From Micromussa lordhowensis (lineage: Eukaryota > Cnidaria > Anthozoa > Scleractinia > Lobophylliidae), in NCBI GenBank assembly GCA_964020085.1, contig OZ026600.1:37177919-37241918 (forward strand): DNA of 64,000 bases, written 5' to 3'. A program made the position numbers and the translations under genes. The notes under the pieces were generated by a model. It worked only from the letters and a program-made list of their open reading frames with translations. It did no database searches and was not told the DNA's origin. The number at the start of each line of letters is the position of its first letter. Position 1 is the first letter of the stretch. Below are positions 20,494 to 32,216 of this stretch, one piece after another.

Positions 20494-23400
20494 GTTGCCA
20501 TTTAAGTGCTTGCTGATATAATAAACATTAAACTTTCTTCAAGACTATGACGTTATGTCTGGACAGAAATGATGATTAATTTAATTTTGTTAGAGGTGGT
20601 TGAGAAGTGAGGGAGTGATACAAACTGTTCACTAAAATTAATGAGTTCTCTGATCAGTAATACAGGTTGCAACACTAACAGATAAGGCATCTCTGCACAT
20701 GTTTTCCTTCATTGACAAAGCTAATTGTAGCAGATGGGGTAAAGTTGTAACATTTCAACCCAATAATTAAATCATACAGAATAACTCTCACAAGTCTCGT
20801 GTAGTGTGGTTTCATAAAGAGTCTCTGTTCATGTCCTGTTGGACCAAACTCAAAGCGTTTTTCCTGACCAGCCTGTGTGGCAGTGACTGATATAAGTCTT
20901 GTTCATTCTCCATTTTTTAGAACTAAATTTCTAAGTACAATACAGGCATAATGGTTTACATAGACTTGATCATGGAGAAAAAAATTAATTTAAATATGTT
21001 AATATTTCAAAATAAAAAATAGTGAAATCAGAAACAGGCAAAGTTTTGCCATCCTCACAACAGCATGGTCAAGTTCAAAATGTCTGAGTATCAATTTCTG
21101 ATGAAGTATTAAGAATACAATTATTGACTTAGTGTGACAAATATGGTCAAGTAGTTGTGAATGTTTAATATAAGTATAAAAACTGAAAGCACATTGTTCT
21201 TCATGAAACTTTGCACAGATAGAGTTAGATGGAGTGACTTAGATCCATTTTAGGTTTGACCTTGACAATGCTGTCTTGATTTCTTGAACCCTTGATTTTT
21301 TTTTAACCAAAAGTAGTTTTCCTCACTTCAGTAGAACACTGTAATATTATTTTACCCTTGGTTTCTCAAACTTCCCATTTCAAACCAATGTTCGTTTCCC
21401 TAATGTAGGTTTGAAAAATTGAGATTCCACTGCATTTATTCCCACAAATGACCTCTAGTTTCATTTTGAAGTTGTTAAAAAAGAACATATATTATTTACA
21501 AAAAAGATGGAAAGACATTGATACCTTGAGTTTGTTTTGGAAGCACATCTAATGTAGTTCCCACTTGCTCAAGAAGAAACTTGACGAGTTTGATGCTATT
21601 TGCATGCCTTTCTTTAAGCTCCTAAAATATAGAAATTGGTTACCATGAAGATTCATTGTTATAATCAAATTAACATGATATCTGCAGAACATTTGAGAGG
21701 TAATGGCAAAAATAAAGTTACCAAAAAAACCTCATTGCGTGTTAATATTTTTGATAAAGGTAAGAAGATCTTCTCAAGTACTTTAAGGTCTGGGTCACAG
21801 ACTTTTACTTGTAAAAATAATTTAGTACATTTCTGAAGACATAAAATGACAATAGAACAAAATTTAGCACAAAGTTAGGACTTGACATCCTGAACATTTT
21901 AAAGTAGAATTGGTGCATCTGAGAGGTCAGTTCAACGTTAAGTGGAAAATAGCCATTATTTTAGATGCAGGTCAATAATTTTCGTCCTCTCGCATTTGGA
22001 ATGACTGTCCCTCTTTTTGCATAAAAATGTTATAGTGTCAAAGGTCGTTTTTTCCAACTTTTGATCATTTGTGACCCTCCATGGGATTTCAGGGATAAAG
22101 GTGAATGCACGGGCATGGCAAAAAGACATGCTAGACAACAGGCAGCGAGCGAAATGACACGCCAACATGCGAGCACTGATGCAAATGGCACGCCTAATTA
22201 AGATTCTGCTTTTGTTTTCATCGCACGTTTAAAACAAAGCCACATGTTCGGTCAAACAAAGGAGTGTGCCAAGTTTGAAAAAACAAAGAAGCAGTACAAA
22301 ATGGCACAGTGGCGAGTGAAATGACGCACCAAGCAAAATGACTCGCTAGCCAGTGTGAAACCTTGTGTCGACCCGAAATACTGCAGCTAACTGTCGGTGA
22401 AGTACAAGTCATGCACCTTCATTCCGCAACAATTTTCATGTTTCATCAAACAACAAACATTTCAAACAAGCGGATATTTATTCCTTACCTTCCACTCCGT
22501 TGTCTGGAAAATAAAAAGAAATCTCACAACTCTTGCTCTTTCTAAAGTTTCTCAGGAACAAACAAGAGCAAGTAAGTGGAATTGGAACTGATGTTGTTTT
22601 CTTGTTATCGATACTTTCCGTCCCAACTTCTGCTCGGCGTAGGACACGTTTCATGTGACAATATTTGACCAATCACATCTCGTCTCAGAGCAATGGCGGC
22701 AGACACATTTTTCATTGCGAGTCGAGAGTATGTTATATTTGCTCAACTGATTTCTGCATTCATCATGATAATTAAACAAACCTTTTCTGGGAACTGCTAT
22801 AAATCCCATTTACATGTTAATTGCTGAAAACCAACTCGAGACCAGACCAAGTTCGTTTCAACGTTTGGCTATAAAGCTTACATTTCCTGTTCAACGTCTG
22901 AGTACACCTAGCCGGGGTTTAAGGTGAAGTACACATCCAAGGGCTTTATATCCATTACATCAATTTCGGTTAGTGCTTTTTGTTTTGTCTTAATCCTTGT
23001 TTCTTTTTTATGATTTGAATTGAGACAGACAATTTTAGAATTTATTGTGTAACGTGTAAACGGACCTCTGTTGTCTAGTCTGTAATGACTTTCATTTCTC
23101 GTTTATTTACATGTTGTCTTGCATGCGAGTAATTTAGCACACGTATCCTATAATAATAATAAAGCCTTTATTTAAAGAGGGTAGCACTTAATAGCCAAGG
23201 GCTAATAAACTTGTGGCCCTCATATCACACGCATGTCAAGTAAGTGCACATTTATCGTGACATTTGACACACCATCCAAGCAAACAAAGCCCACTATGAC
23301 ACTCTTCGTTTTGGTTCTTATTATGCACATATCTGTGTCATTATGACACGCTTAGCATGCCGTGACATGGCACCCGTGCCCGTGCATTCACCTTTATCCC

Positions 23401-26400
23401 CAAAATCCTGTGGAGGGTCACATTTATATCTCCTAAAAATGAAATCAAAAAGGATCATTCCAAATGTAGCAAGGTAGATAATTTAAAGTTGCATTGAAAA
23501 CGTTCATTTATTGATCAATACAATATTATCATTTCCCTCCAATTCGCTGATTTACTAAATTTTAACAAAATGATGATGTGACACGTCATGTGATCAAAAT
23601 AATATGTCAAGGCAAGGCAGGACAACAAGTTTTATAATCAGGGAAAATTTCAGCTTGACAAAACAAGTACAACAAGAGATATAGCTGCCCAACCATAATT
23701 CTACTTAACATTCCTGACCTAGGCCTTAAACCGCTTGAGTTATTGCATTGAGACTGAAAGTTATCCATATTTCAATTAAAATGGACATTTCGCATTAGTT
23801 GAAAACACAATAACCCAAGCATTAAGCATACTTACAAGGTTTGACTTGAACTTTCTTGAGAATACTTGAGGATTTAATCACGGGGTCAACCAGGGAAATG
23901 AATTGCAGTGAAATGTTTCAAGTAGTATTCAAAAAGTTACCATGCTGTGAGTAGATTTTTAGTAAAGTAATTTTGCACTTGTTGCTCAAACTTTGAGCAG
24001 AATCTGTCGCAGAATGGAGAGATACACAATGTTTAAAGAAGTATATACCTGGCATAAAGTTGAATTACATAGAACCTTTCCATTGCAACATGCCAATTGT
24101 AGCATCAAGTCCAGTAAATTTCTGTGATCTTTCAGGCGGCAAGCAAGTGTGTTACACTGGATATACAAAAAGGGAAAAATAGTTAGCTCAAACAATTTAA
24201 GCTCTCTCACTGGTAACTAGTTTAATGTACTTGGTGACTATATTTAACAATAAATTATTGGACGATGTTGAGCAAAATATTGTCGTGATTTCTAAGTGAC
24301 AAGCAGATCAAATAATTGATCTGCGAGACACTGACAAATCATGATATTTCACGATAACCAAGTTCAATAATTGTTTTATCATTCATTGATCCAGTTTGTT
24401 TTCACATCTAAATCCCTCAGTCTCTTACAGCTCAGGGAAGCAATCTGCCAATTTTTACCCAAGAGTGTGGTTTCAATTACACAGCAAAACACATTTAGGC
24501 AGTATTATACAAGAACAGACCATTATATGAAGGTACATGTAGTTATTTGCAGGTCACATGGTGGGCTGGTTGGCCAATGAAAAGAAAGTAAATCATGCAT
24601 ATGATAATAAACATGATCATTACACATTGTTTTAAACAAAATAAGGACAAACGCATTATGTTGAAGAAGCAATTCAACCATCCATGCCACATCACCAGTG
24701 AACTTGACATTGCTCTTGGAAATTATGCATTGCGTGCGCAACCTACAGATTATAATAATAATAATCTGTAGGTTATACTGTTTCCCCAGAATTAACTGTA
24801 GGCTTTTAGCCAATGAGAAGGTAGATGTATAAATATCATTTATCAAAAGATTAAGTCGGTTTAGAGGCCTAATAGAACTAAAATCAAGTAATCAGATTGC
24901 TCAACTGCTGGTATTGTCCCAGAACCCGTCATGAATGATCTTGCAGTTCCAAAACAAACTTCTGACTTACACATGTTAATCACTGGACCTTCTTAGTCTT
25001 TTTCTTCCAACTTCCTTTTCCTTTTTCTTTTTTGTTTTTTTTTTTTTGGAAAATTTTAGAATTGACTTTTTGTTATGTTGGCTCTCCATCAGAAGTGAGA
25101 ATCCTTAATGTTCACATAGTTTTTCCAGTCCGTGATCATGGAATTATTTTTTAAACATTTGCAGTCATGTGATAAATATGTTTTTCACAAAAGCTTGATC
25201 ACAATCAAGACCGTTTTTAGGAGGGCATTAGCTGTTTAAAATGTTTGTTTTTCATGAGACAGGTCTATACTGTTTAAACAGGATTGTAGATGGATATCCT
25301 CCTAGCACCACCCTCACAGTTAACGAGTGTTAAAGATACACTGTAGCTTATATAGTCCACAGTATGTCGTGCTTTCCCGGATGGAAAGAAAAACATAACT
25401 TTGACCACTTTTGCTTTGTTTTCAGGTTTGAGAATTTAAACCAAGAAAATAATATCACACCAATGAAGACAGTGATGTGTCAACTCGTTGTATCATTGTA
25501 CATGCCTGTTAGAAAGATTTGGCCTGAAAGAGTATGATCCCTAGGCCAACATCTCAAATAGCAACTGGTATGGAAAACACATACATTGTATATTTTCCTG
25601 TAAAAATTGGCTTTTTAATGAGTGTGTTTGCAATGATGTTCTCGATTAAGGTATGATGTTATTTTCATTCACAATCAGCTTACATTGTATCAATCCTTCA
25701 ATGTAAATTTTACCACATTTACAAAGCAACATACTGTAGTCATTTAGAAAGGTAATTTGACAAGTTACCACCATATTTATTTACTTTTAAAGCATGTTTT
25801 AATTGCTGTATGTTTTCTTAGTGCATATCTTCAGATGTTATGATTGATTAATCCAGAATATTAAAACAGCAGTGACGTGAAACATAGACGGCCAAGGTAG
25901 TGTTTGGAGTGTTTACTTTAACTTTAACACACTTCCTTGCCAAACTGAATTTTGTCCAGAGGGACAGGGGGTGTTGATTTCCAAAGGGATGGGGGGGGTA
26001 TTTCTATGTATCCCGGGGAGGATGGGGACCTATGTGAAATTCTCTCGGTGGTGAGGGTATGGATATTTTCTGGAACTTAACATATGGAAAAATGACCTGT
26101 CAAGTATTTTTGTCTCTGAAACAATTGCTGCAATGCAAAAAATCAGATTTGTGTAATGCCTGTGCTAATAATAATAATAAGAAGAAAAAAAAATTAGATA
26201 AACATTTGAGAATGAAAACTAGCGAATCTAATAATGAACAACACTTTGACATCCTCATAACAGCATTTGTCAAGCTGAAGATGTCAAGTGCAATGATACT
26301 TGTGAATGAGATTATATAACTTGAAAAATGAATGAATGCTGTCACGAGGACGGAGAAATGTTAATACCGGTAATTGTAATAATTTTAAAGCTTCCTGTTG

Positions 26401-28478
26401 GTTGTTTTGGTTGAAATAATCAATACTTCTCCACTGAAAATCTTTTCAGGTTCCCCAGAAGTCCAGCAGGGAAACAATTAGCCTTGCACAACTTCTTTAG
26501 AAACAATTCTGACTCTTGGATGGTTGCTCTCCAGATACAAAATGCAAGTAATTATGGGAATTCATAAGAGACACTTAAATTGTCAACTGACAAATAGCTA
26601 ACAAGCTGTAAAATTTCTTCAAGAGACTTTTTTTCTTTTTTCCCGTGATCAACTTGAAAAAGACTTTTCCTTAAAGCTCTTCACTTCTAAAATTGCAAGA
26701 AGAAATTCAATCAGCTTCCTCTAAAGAAGTCAAATCTCTTCAAGTGCAATATTATATTTATTCTCTCCGCCACTAGCAGCAGATAAGCAGTTTTATGTCA
26801 AGGGTTGTCAATATATTTTTAAAAATGTTTTATTTTGCATTGTCTAAGAGACTAAACAGACCATGGACCATAATGGACCAGGTTCTGCTATTGCTGGTGT
26901 GGCATGAATCACAAATGCTTGATCATGCGAAGGTCCCTTGAGGACACCCAGTTGTCAAGTAGTTTGGCCTCTTCCCAGATTTTTCTTGTCAAATAATCCA
27001 CAATGGCTTAATGGCTCCCCAATGATTATTGCAGGTGACTGAACGAATTCAGTTAAAAAAAAATTGTTCAGTCTAACAGTGTCAATACTTTGAGTGAAAC
27101 AGCTGTGATTAATTTAATTGTAGACTGAAAACATTCAATTACCTACCTTGTCTAGATAATCTTGTTCTAGAGCTTTCTCTCGAATTTTGTCTGAACGTGA
27201 CCTTCTTAGTGGTTTTAGCTTTCTCGACAATAATTTTCCAGAAAATCCAACGAGAGTTTGAGCTGGGTAAATGAGTTTACCCTCCTCTCTTGTAACCCTG
27301 CAAGTTTTTTATTATTGTTAGCATTCGTTCTACATAAGCTTAGTCCTTCAAACTTGAACGTTTGGACGAGTTGCCTCTTTAAACGAAATGGGATATGCGA
27401 GCTTTCTGTTGATCGTAGGGTGAAAAAGCTAGATGATATCAAAAATTAAGCTATGTTATCATATTTACAATATATTTAGTAAGATTGAAATTCTCTTTTC
27501 AATCATCGTAAGATAATTTTTTGGCTATCGCTAATATATCAATTCCTTAACTTAATGGTGTTTTTTTTAGGGATGCAAATCAATTAAAATTTGCTACGTT
27601 ACTTCGCGGTTGTAACAAAACAACGCGTAACAAATTAAAACTTCAAATTCCAATCGAATTTGCGCTCCCTCCTAAAGCTTTTCAGCACGCACGATCCACG
27701 TCTAAGAAAATGCGATAAAATTAAAAGCTTTGATTTTTCAAATATAAAATGGCTACATTCATATAAAGGCCGTCATTTTATATGTAGAGGTCACTAACTT
27801 TTCCGCTGAGAATAATGGCCGCCAAGCTGAGCTGTTTAAGCATTTGTGTTGAATTTGCTTTCGTTACAATATAACGGCAAGAACAAAACTCCTTCGGAAA
27901 AGCTGAATAAACCAAAACGACCATTCACCAGTTTGTATCGGTAATAAACACTTAATGACTGGTCCCGAGGGGAACAGTGAATTTTGTTTCCCGAGAATCT
28001 CAATGTTTCCCGAGACGAAGTCGAGGGAAACATTGAGATTCGAGGGAAACAAAATTAACTGTTTCCCAAGGGACCAGTCATTAAGTAATTTGTTATATAG
28101 CAAAACAAAACAAAAGCAAATTTTGAATAACGCGCTGAGATTCCAGCAACAGCGGTCAACATTTCGCGGGTAACAGTGAACTGTTTCCCGTTTGACGTCA
28201 TAGTTTTCGCAATGTTACCCGCTCGTCGCATTTGGCGGGAAACAGTTTCATTGTTAGATGTCATGTGACCATGAACTAGCCAATGAGTGGGTGCGCTGTA
28301 GCGGGAGAAACGCCAGCTATATAACTTGTTGCACTGTCTGGCTTTGCGTAGCTTGGTGTATTTAGCTGGTTTTTGAAACAAACATAAAAGCCATTGATAT
28401 CTGAGAAAACCTGGACAATGTGAATAACAAATGAAGTTAAAACACATACCGATGGTTCTTCCCCACTTTTTTGCCCAT
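16407..28478 (-). CDS. Six-exon gene for an unrecognised 181-aa protein
   Basis: Minus-strand exons: 28478-28450 (ATG; MGKKVGKNH), 27297-27147, 24156-24049, 21621-21525, 20394-20300, 16472-16407 (ending TVPV, stop TAA). Every junction has GT/AG ends (donors CG|GTATGT, AAG|GTAGGT, CAG|GTATAT, CAAG|GTATCA, AAG|GTGAGG) and all phases agree, giving 546 coding bases. The protein starts basic (LKPLRRSRSDKIREKALEQD), continues as charged helices (ERHANSIKLVKFLLEQVG), has a cysteine-containing middle (LACCNGKVLCNSTLCQ) and ends in a Ser/Thr-rich tail. No signal peptide or membrane segment. I do not recognise the family. The consistent phases over six small exons argue strongly for a real, conserved gene. 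The introns are large and hold several MITEs. Confidence 0.75.
16683..16781. mobile_element. Fold-back repeat in the last intron of the 181-aa gene
   Basis: GGTCTCATCAGGTTTCCAAAC at 16683 is mirrored by GTTTGGAGACCTGATGAAAC ending at 16781, with a spacer of about 57 bases. Short MITE-like inverted repeat, no clear duplication. Confidence 0.6.
17437..17482. repeat. 23-bp direct duplication
   Basis: The sequence ATATTAATAACATAGGAAAT occurs twice back to back. Small intronic tandem duplication. Confidence 0.7.
18066..18515. mobile_element. MITE-like element with AAGGTCAC inverted ends
   Basis: TTTAAAAGAGAAGGTCACC at the left is mirrored by GTGACCTTCTCCTTTAAA at the right, enclosing 450 bp. Open frames inside do not resemble proteins. 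It lies in an intron of the 181-aa gene. Confidence 0.65.
20419..20492. repeat. (AAT)n microsatellite
   Basis: An uninterrupted run of AAT/ATA triplets preceded by AATAATAATAAAA variants, just upstream (in transcription) of exon 5 of the 181-aa gene. Confidence 0.95.
22071..23422. mobile_element. 1.35-kb non-autonomous element with GTGACCCTCC ends
   Basis: GTGACCCTCCATGGGATTT at the left end is mirrored at the right by its near complement ending in GGAGGGTCAC at 23422. The inverted similarity continues inward through GATAAAGGTGAATGCACGGG. ATTT flanks both sides (22067-22070 and 23423-23426), a possible 4-bp duplication. The interior has no transposase. It sits in an intron of the 181-aa gene. 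Confidence 0.65.
24740..24774. repeat. Perfect hairpin around an AT spacer
   Basis: AACCTACAGATTAT and its complement AATCTGTAGGTT flank an (ATA)n spacer. Extrusion-prone microsatellite hairpin, intronic or upstream of exon 3 of the 181-aa gene. Confidence 0.6.
27950..28086. mobile_element. Palindromic MITE with ACTTAATGACTGGTCCC ends
   Basis: A near-perfect fold-back: the left arm begins ACTTAATGACTGGTCC and the right arm ends GGACCAGTCATTAAGT. The centre is near 28018. The inner motif TTTCCCGAG recurs. It lies in intron 1 of the 181-aa gene. Confidence 0.8.
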
Positions 28479-28765
28479 TGCTAAAGTATTCTTAGCCCAA
28501 ACCGCGTGGAGGATCTCGAGTTTCGTCCATTTTCCTTAATCGAAAGTGACCACTTTGTTGCGACACACGGAAGTAACTACTGTAGTTTGCTAGTTTCCAG
28601 TCTAAGCCGGCCTCGCAAGGGGAACTCCATAAAAATCAGCCCCTTCAGTCATTGCCTCCGGACACTTAAGCTCCCAAGGCAAAACAAATCTCATATTATA
28701 AGGTCATTTGGTGGGCAATGTTGTGCAGCGAGTGTACTGGCAAGGCTGGGACAAAATCCACCGAC

Positions 28766-28919
28766 TAGCCTGCGTAGCAAGCGTTCCTGTGCGTTTTTAG
28801 GGAAAGGAAAACCCAGGATCGGCGAGCGAACGAGTTTTGGCCGCGCGAAAAATGGGGAGAGCGATCCTGGGTTTTCTTTTTTCGCTAAAAACGCACAGGA
28901 ACGCTTGCTACGCAGGCTA
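28766..28919. mobile_element. MITE of the TAGCCTGCGTRGC family with 9-bp duplication
   Basis: Inverted ends TAGCCTGCGTAGCAAGCGTT extend about 35 bases and are perfectly mirrored at the right. TCCACCGAC lies immediately on each side (28757-28765 and 28920-28928), a perfect 9-base target duplication, the length expected for Mutator-like elements. It is located about 290 bp upstream of the start codon of the 181-aa gene. Confidence 0.9.
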
Positions 28920-28929
28920 TCCACCGACC

Positions 28930-30454
28930 GGATGAACCCACCGGATGGGGGGCCTCGGCACTGGCGTTCTGCCATGCAAGGCGGACATTGTTGCTGGAAT
29001 AATGTCCTGGCGCTAAGTTAACCCAGTCTAGGGTAACAAACGTCCCCTCACTGACGCGGTGCCGCAGGCAGCAATTCGAATATGGAGAGAAAATACTCTC
29101 TGAGGAGCTCATAAACTAAGTTAATGCAGATCCCCCAAACCGAGTCTCCATTGGAGGCGCAAGGACATTCCTTTGCCCTTAGGGTTGAGTAACATTGAGA
29201 CCATCCAGCTATGGAGAATCGTTATGGGGGACATGAGTGTCCTCCGGTACAACCTAAGACTATGTAGATTTTAAGAATAAAGCATTAATTACAAAGAAAC
29301 ATCCTAGTATTCTCAATGTACATAATAACAGTTTTTAGCGATCCATTGACAAACAGGTAAAGGCAAGATGCTAAGTTCTTGAGAACTCGAAGGATTTTTC
29401 TTTTGGGGTCTTAAAATACGCTTGATAAGAAAACTTGCAGCACTCTGAGAAGGCAGAAATGATTTCCCGCATGACATGCTATGCTTGATTGACATGAGTT
29501 TGACACGAGAGGAAGACCGCAGACTGCGCAGAGATGAATGAGAGCTCATACGACGGTTGCTTGCCAACAGTTTGCTTTATTTTATTTTATTCTAAAATAT
29601 TAATAAGACAAAACTTTCTTGAAGTAAATCTTCAGGTACATCAGCAGCCCCTGAGAAGCCACAGAAATGTGCCTGCTACGGTTTTAGTGTCCGGCGTCAC
29701 ATAGAGAAAGCAAGTTACACACATCTTCACGAAGTATTAAGATCTCGCTCCAAAGCGATCACTTGGAATGTGAGATTTAATTTGTCGAATGGGCAAGTTC
29801 TTAGTTGCCTCAGTTTGCCTCTGTGTCAAAACGAGTCTTCGTGCGAAACCATTCATAAGAAAACGTGTTTCCAGGTTAATTTTAATTTTGCACGAAGACT
29901 TATTTTAAAACTGCGGCACATGGTAACTCGGAAATTTGGTTTCTTTATTATTTAAAACAAATAGATTCCAACGTCAAAATGTGGTACTGAGGAGCATCAG
30001 TGACACATTCGGCTAATGCCTCGTGTACGTGTGCCACTTTTTGTGGCTCTCAAGCCACGTTTTGACGTCATTACATTGAGTAACTTCAGACAGCGATAAA
30101 TGTTCTGACTAAAGTTTCTTCAAATAAAGAAATTTCCAAATATTTTGGATCACACTTGCACTTGCATTTAAGCGCACTCATTGGTTCATTGAGTTCAGAT
30201 AGCCTGTGTACAGCCGCCCCCTCCCCCTCCCCTAAATCTCTCTCTCCGATTTTTTTGTGTTGAGGGGGCTATACAGAGGTTAAGACTCGTCCCCAGGCTC
30301 CTGGGACTGGAAACGAGTTCTCCTTGGTTTGTACTGGGAAGATCCCACTTCCGGGATAAGTCAACATTTTGTTTCATAAGGAATTGGACCACTAGACCAT
30401 CCAAAGTCCAGCTTTTACGTTGAAGAATCACTTCTGTCTGTCTTGTAGACAGAC
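28930..30454. other. Intergenic region between the 181-aa gene and the kinase gene
   Basis: Several short frames, none resembling a protein. A pyrimidine/purine-biased CCCCCTCCCC tract at about 30215-30232 lies about 230 bases upstream of the kinase start and may belong to its promoter or 5' UTR. No TATA box could be placed with confidence. Confidence 0.45.
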
Positions 30455-31175
30455 ATGGGGAACAAATCTTCAGCTCAGGAGATAAAACTAGGAGATAAAA
30501 TCGGCGTCGGATCATACGGCGAAGTTTTCAAGGCCGAGTGGTGTGGAAAGCAAGTCGCTGCCAAACGAATTCGCCCTATCTTCTTCCAAGGAGATCACGA
30601 TGGCAGCATCAGAGCCGCTTTCTTGGAAAAGTTTAAATCGGAGTGGGAGATAGTTCGCAGCCTTCAACACGACAACATTGTACAGTTTTACACTGTAATT
30701 CTTAGTCCTGCTCCGGAGATGCCGATCATTGTCACTGAATTACTAGAGTGCGACTTGGCAAAGTACCTTCGAGAATCGGAGAGTAAACCAAAGGTGTCTT
30801 TCTCGGAAGTAGTCAAAATCATGCTGGACGTTGCCAAAGCCTTGCATTATCTGCACTCTCGTAATCCTCCGATCGCTCATCGAGATTTGACAAGCAAAAA
30901 TGTTCTACTAACGAAGTCGATGCATGCAAAGATTGCGAACTTGGATTTAGCGAAAGATTTCCCACTTGGTGCAATGTACGCTACAGCAATGCCTGGTACG
31001 CTCGTGTACATGTATGCAGCTCCAGAAACGTATCCTAAAATGTTTGGTGGAAGACCGCGGGGCTGTAAAGCAAGATACACAGAAAAAATCGACATATTTT
31101 CCTTCGGAGCGTTGATGTTGGAGACGATTATTGGCCATCTACCGCAACGTATTTTGCCTGACCCTGTGCTTAAAG
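30455..31175 (+). CDS. Exon 1 of a TKL-like (pseudo)kinase-Rab fusion gene
   Basis: ATG at 30455 gives MGNKSSAQ, a good N-myristoylation sequence (Gly2, Ser6). Kinase motifs: glycine loop GVGSYGEVFKAEW, VAAKRI lysine, IVTELLECDL hinge, HRDLTSKNVLL catalytic loop, APE as AAPETYPKM, and DIFSFGALMLE. The DFG motif is replaced: AKIANLDLAKDF reads NLD where DFG or DLG is expected, so the metal-binding Asp is missing and the kinase may be catalytically weak or dead. HRD and the beta3 lysine are kept. The exon ends inside the C-lobe at the donor AAAG|GTAATG with one base over. The matching exon is at 53870, in phase. The style is that of TKL-group kinases expanded in corals. Confidence 0.85.
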
Positions 31176-31794
31176 GTAATGTTTCTATTCATTTCTTTGG
31201 AAAATATTTATATTGTAATAGCGTTAACTGGCTTATTTCGTAACGGCGTAGCGGGTTTAACTTGCCATTTGTATCAAGCAATCCATAGAAATATTGTCAT
31301 ATACACCGAATTCGTAAATGCCGAACCCCTCGGGTAAGCCTCAGTACGAGAGCATGAAAACGAGGCGGGTGAGGATAGATCCATTCGACCAAATATTCCA
31401 GAAATTCCGGTTGAGGGAGCGAATGGAACATACATTTTCTAGAATTTCATTCCGAAATTTTGGGTGTACCTCGAGAGGTTGGCCTAAAAGTCCGAAAAAT
31501 TGGAATAAGCGGAAAAAAATCCTTTCCATTCGACCATTCCTGCTCGGCCCAGCTTCTCCGGGCCTGGAGATCGAACTCAACATGACTGCCTCAAGTGTTT
31601 CTATCTGACAGACGTCATTATGCAATGGAGTTGTCACAAAAAACTTTAGTAAGTAGTGCGAAAATAATTGTACGCTACGTGTAATGTGGGCATAACCGCA
31701 CAAGTGAACAGCCAATGAGTTTGCCTCATCATTCGAATGCGTCTCTTGAGTTATCGTACCCTCAATTTAAATTCCTACGCAGTGTCGTCCTCAC

Positions 31795-31892
31795 TAGCCT
31801 GCGTGGCCGGCGTCGAAGGGGAGGGAAAGGGGAAAACGACTGCGCGATACCTCCCTTTTCCTCCCTAGCCCTACGGCCTGCCACGCAGGCTA
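31795..31892. mobile_element. Second TAGCCTGCGTRGC MITE, 98 bp, with 9-bp duplication
   Basis: Ends TAGCCTGCGTGGC and GCCACGCAGGCTA form an inverted repeat. CGTCCTCAC is present on both sides (31786-31794 and 31893-31901), a perfect 9-base duplication. Same family as the copy at 28766, but shorter. Confidence 0.9.
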
Positions 31893-31915
31893 CGTCCTCA
31901 CCTAATACATCGTTT

Positions 31916-32010
31916 GTTTAAATAGACTGCAAAACAGTCGTATTTTTTGCGAACGCGAGCGACGGTCAATATTCAAACGAAAGGTCTGGAGCGAGTCTAA
32001 AAACGGTGAG
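31916..32010. repeat. Repeat end AGACTGCAAAACAGTCG near the helicase 5' side
   Basis: A short palindrome (GACTGCAAAACAGTC) followed by a GCGAACGCGAGCGACGG-type stretch. The same GACTG...CAGTC block occurs in reverse within each 2,643-bp unit (about 46743). It probably belongs to a dispersed repeat family. Confidence 0.45.
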
Positions 32011-32216
32011 GGAGAATGGGGAGAGACGCTAAAAGATACGACTGTCCGCCCTGCACATATCAAATTCGTTCAAAATTACCCGTTCTTCCAGCAACGGGAA
32101 ATATTCCCATTGGTTTAATTCTGACGCAACCTGTCATCAAATGTCAATCACACCTCATCAAAAAGATACAGACGCCGTTTCACAGTAGTAAAGACAAAGT
32201 AATTCTCGCGGGAAAA

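Noticed and set aside
28506..29021. 171-codon plus-strand frame and its minus-strand mirror
   Set aside because: Crosses the 28766-28919 MITE; the two frames contain mirrored peptide segments derived from the fold-back.
31318..31715. Opposed open frames around 31.3-31.7 kb
   Set aside because: The two strands mirror each other only as antisense frames; no motif, and the region lies within the giant intron just after the kinase donor.
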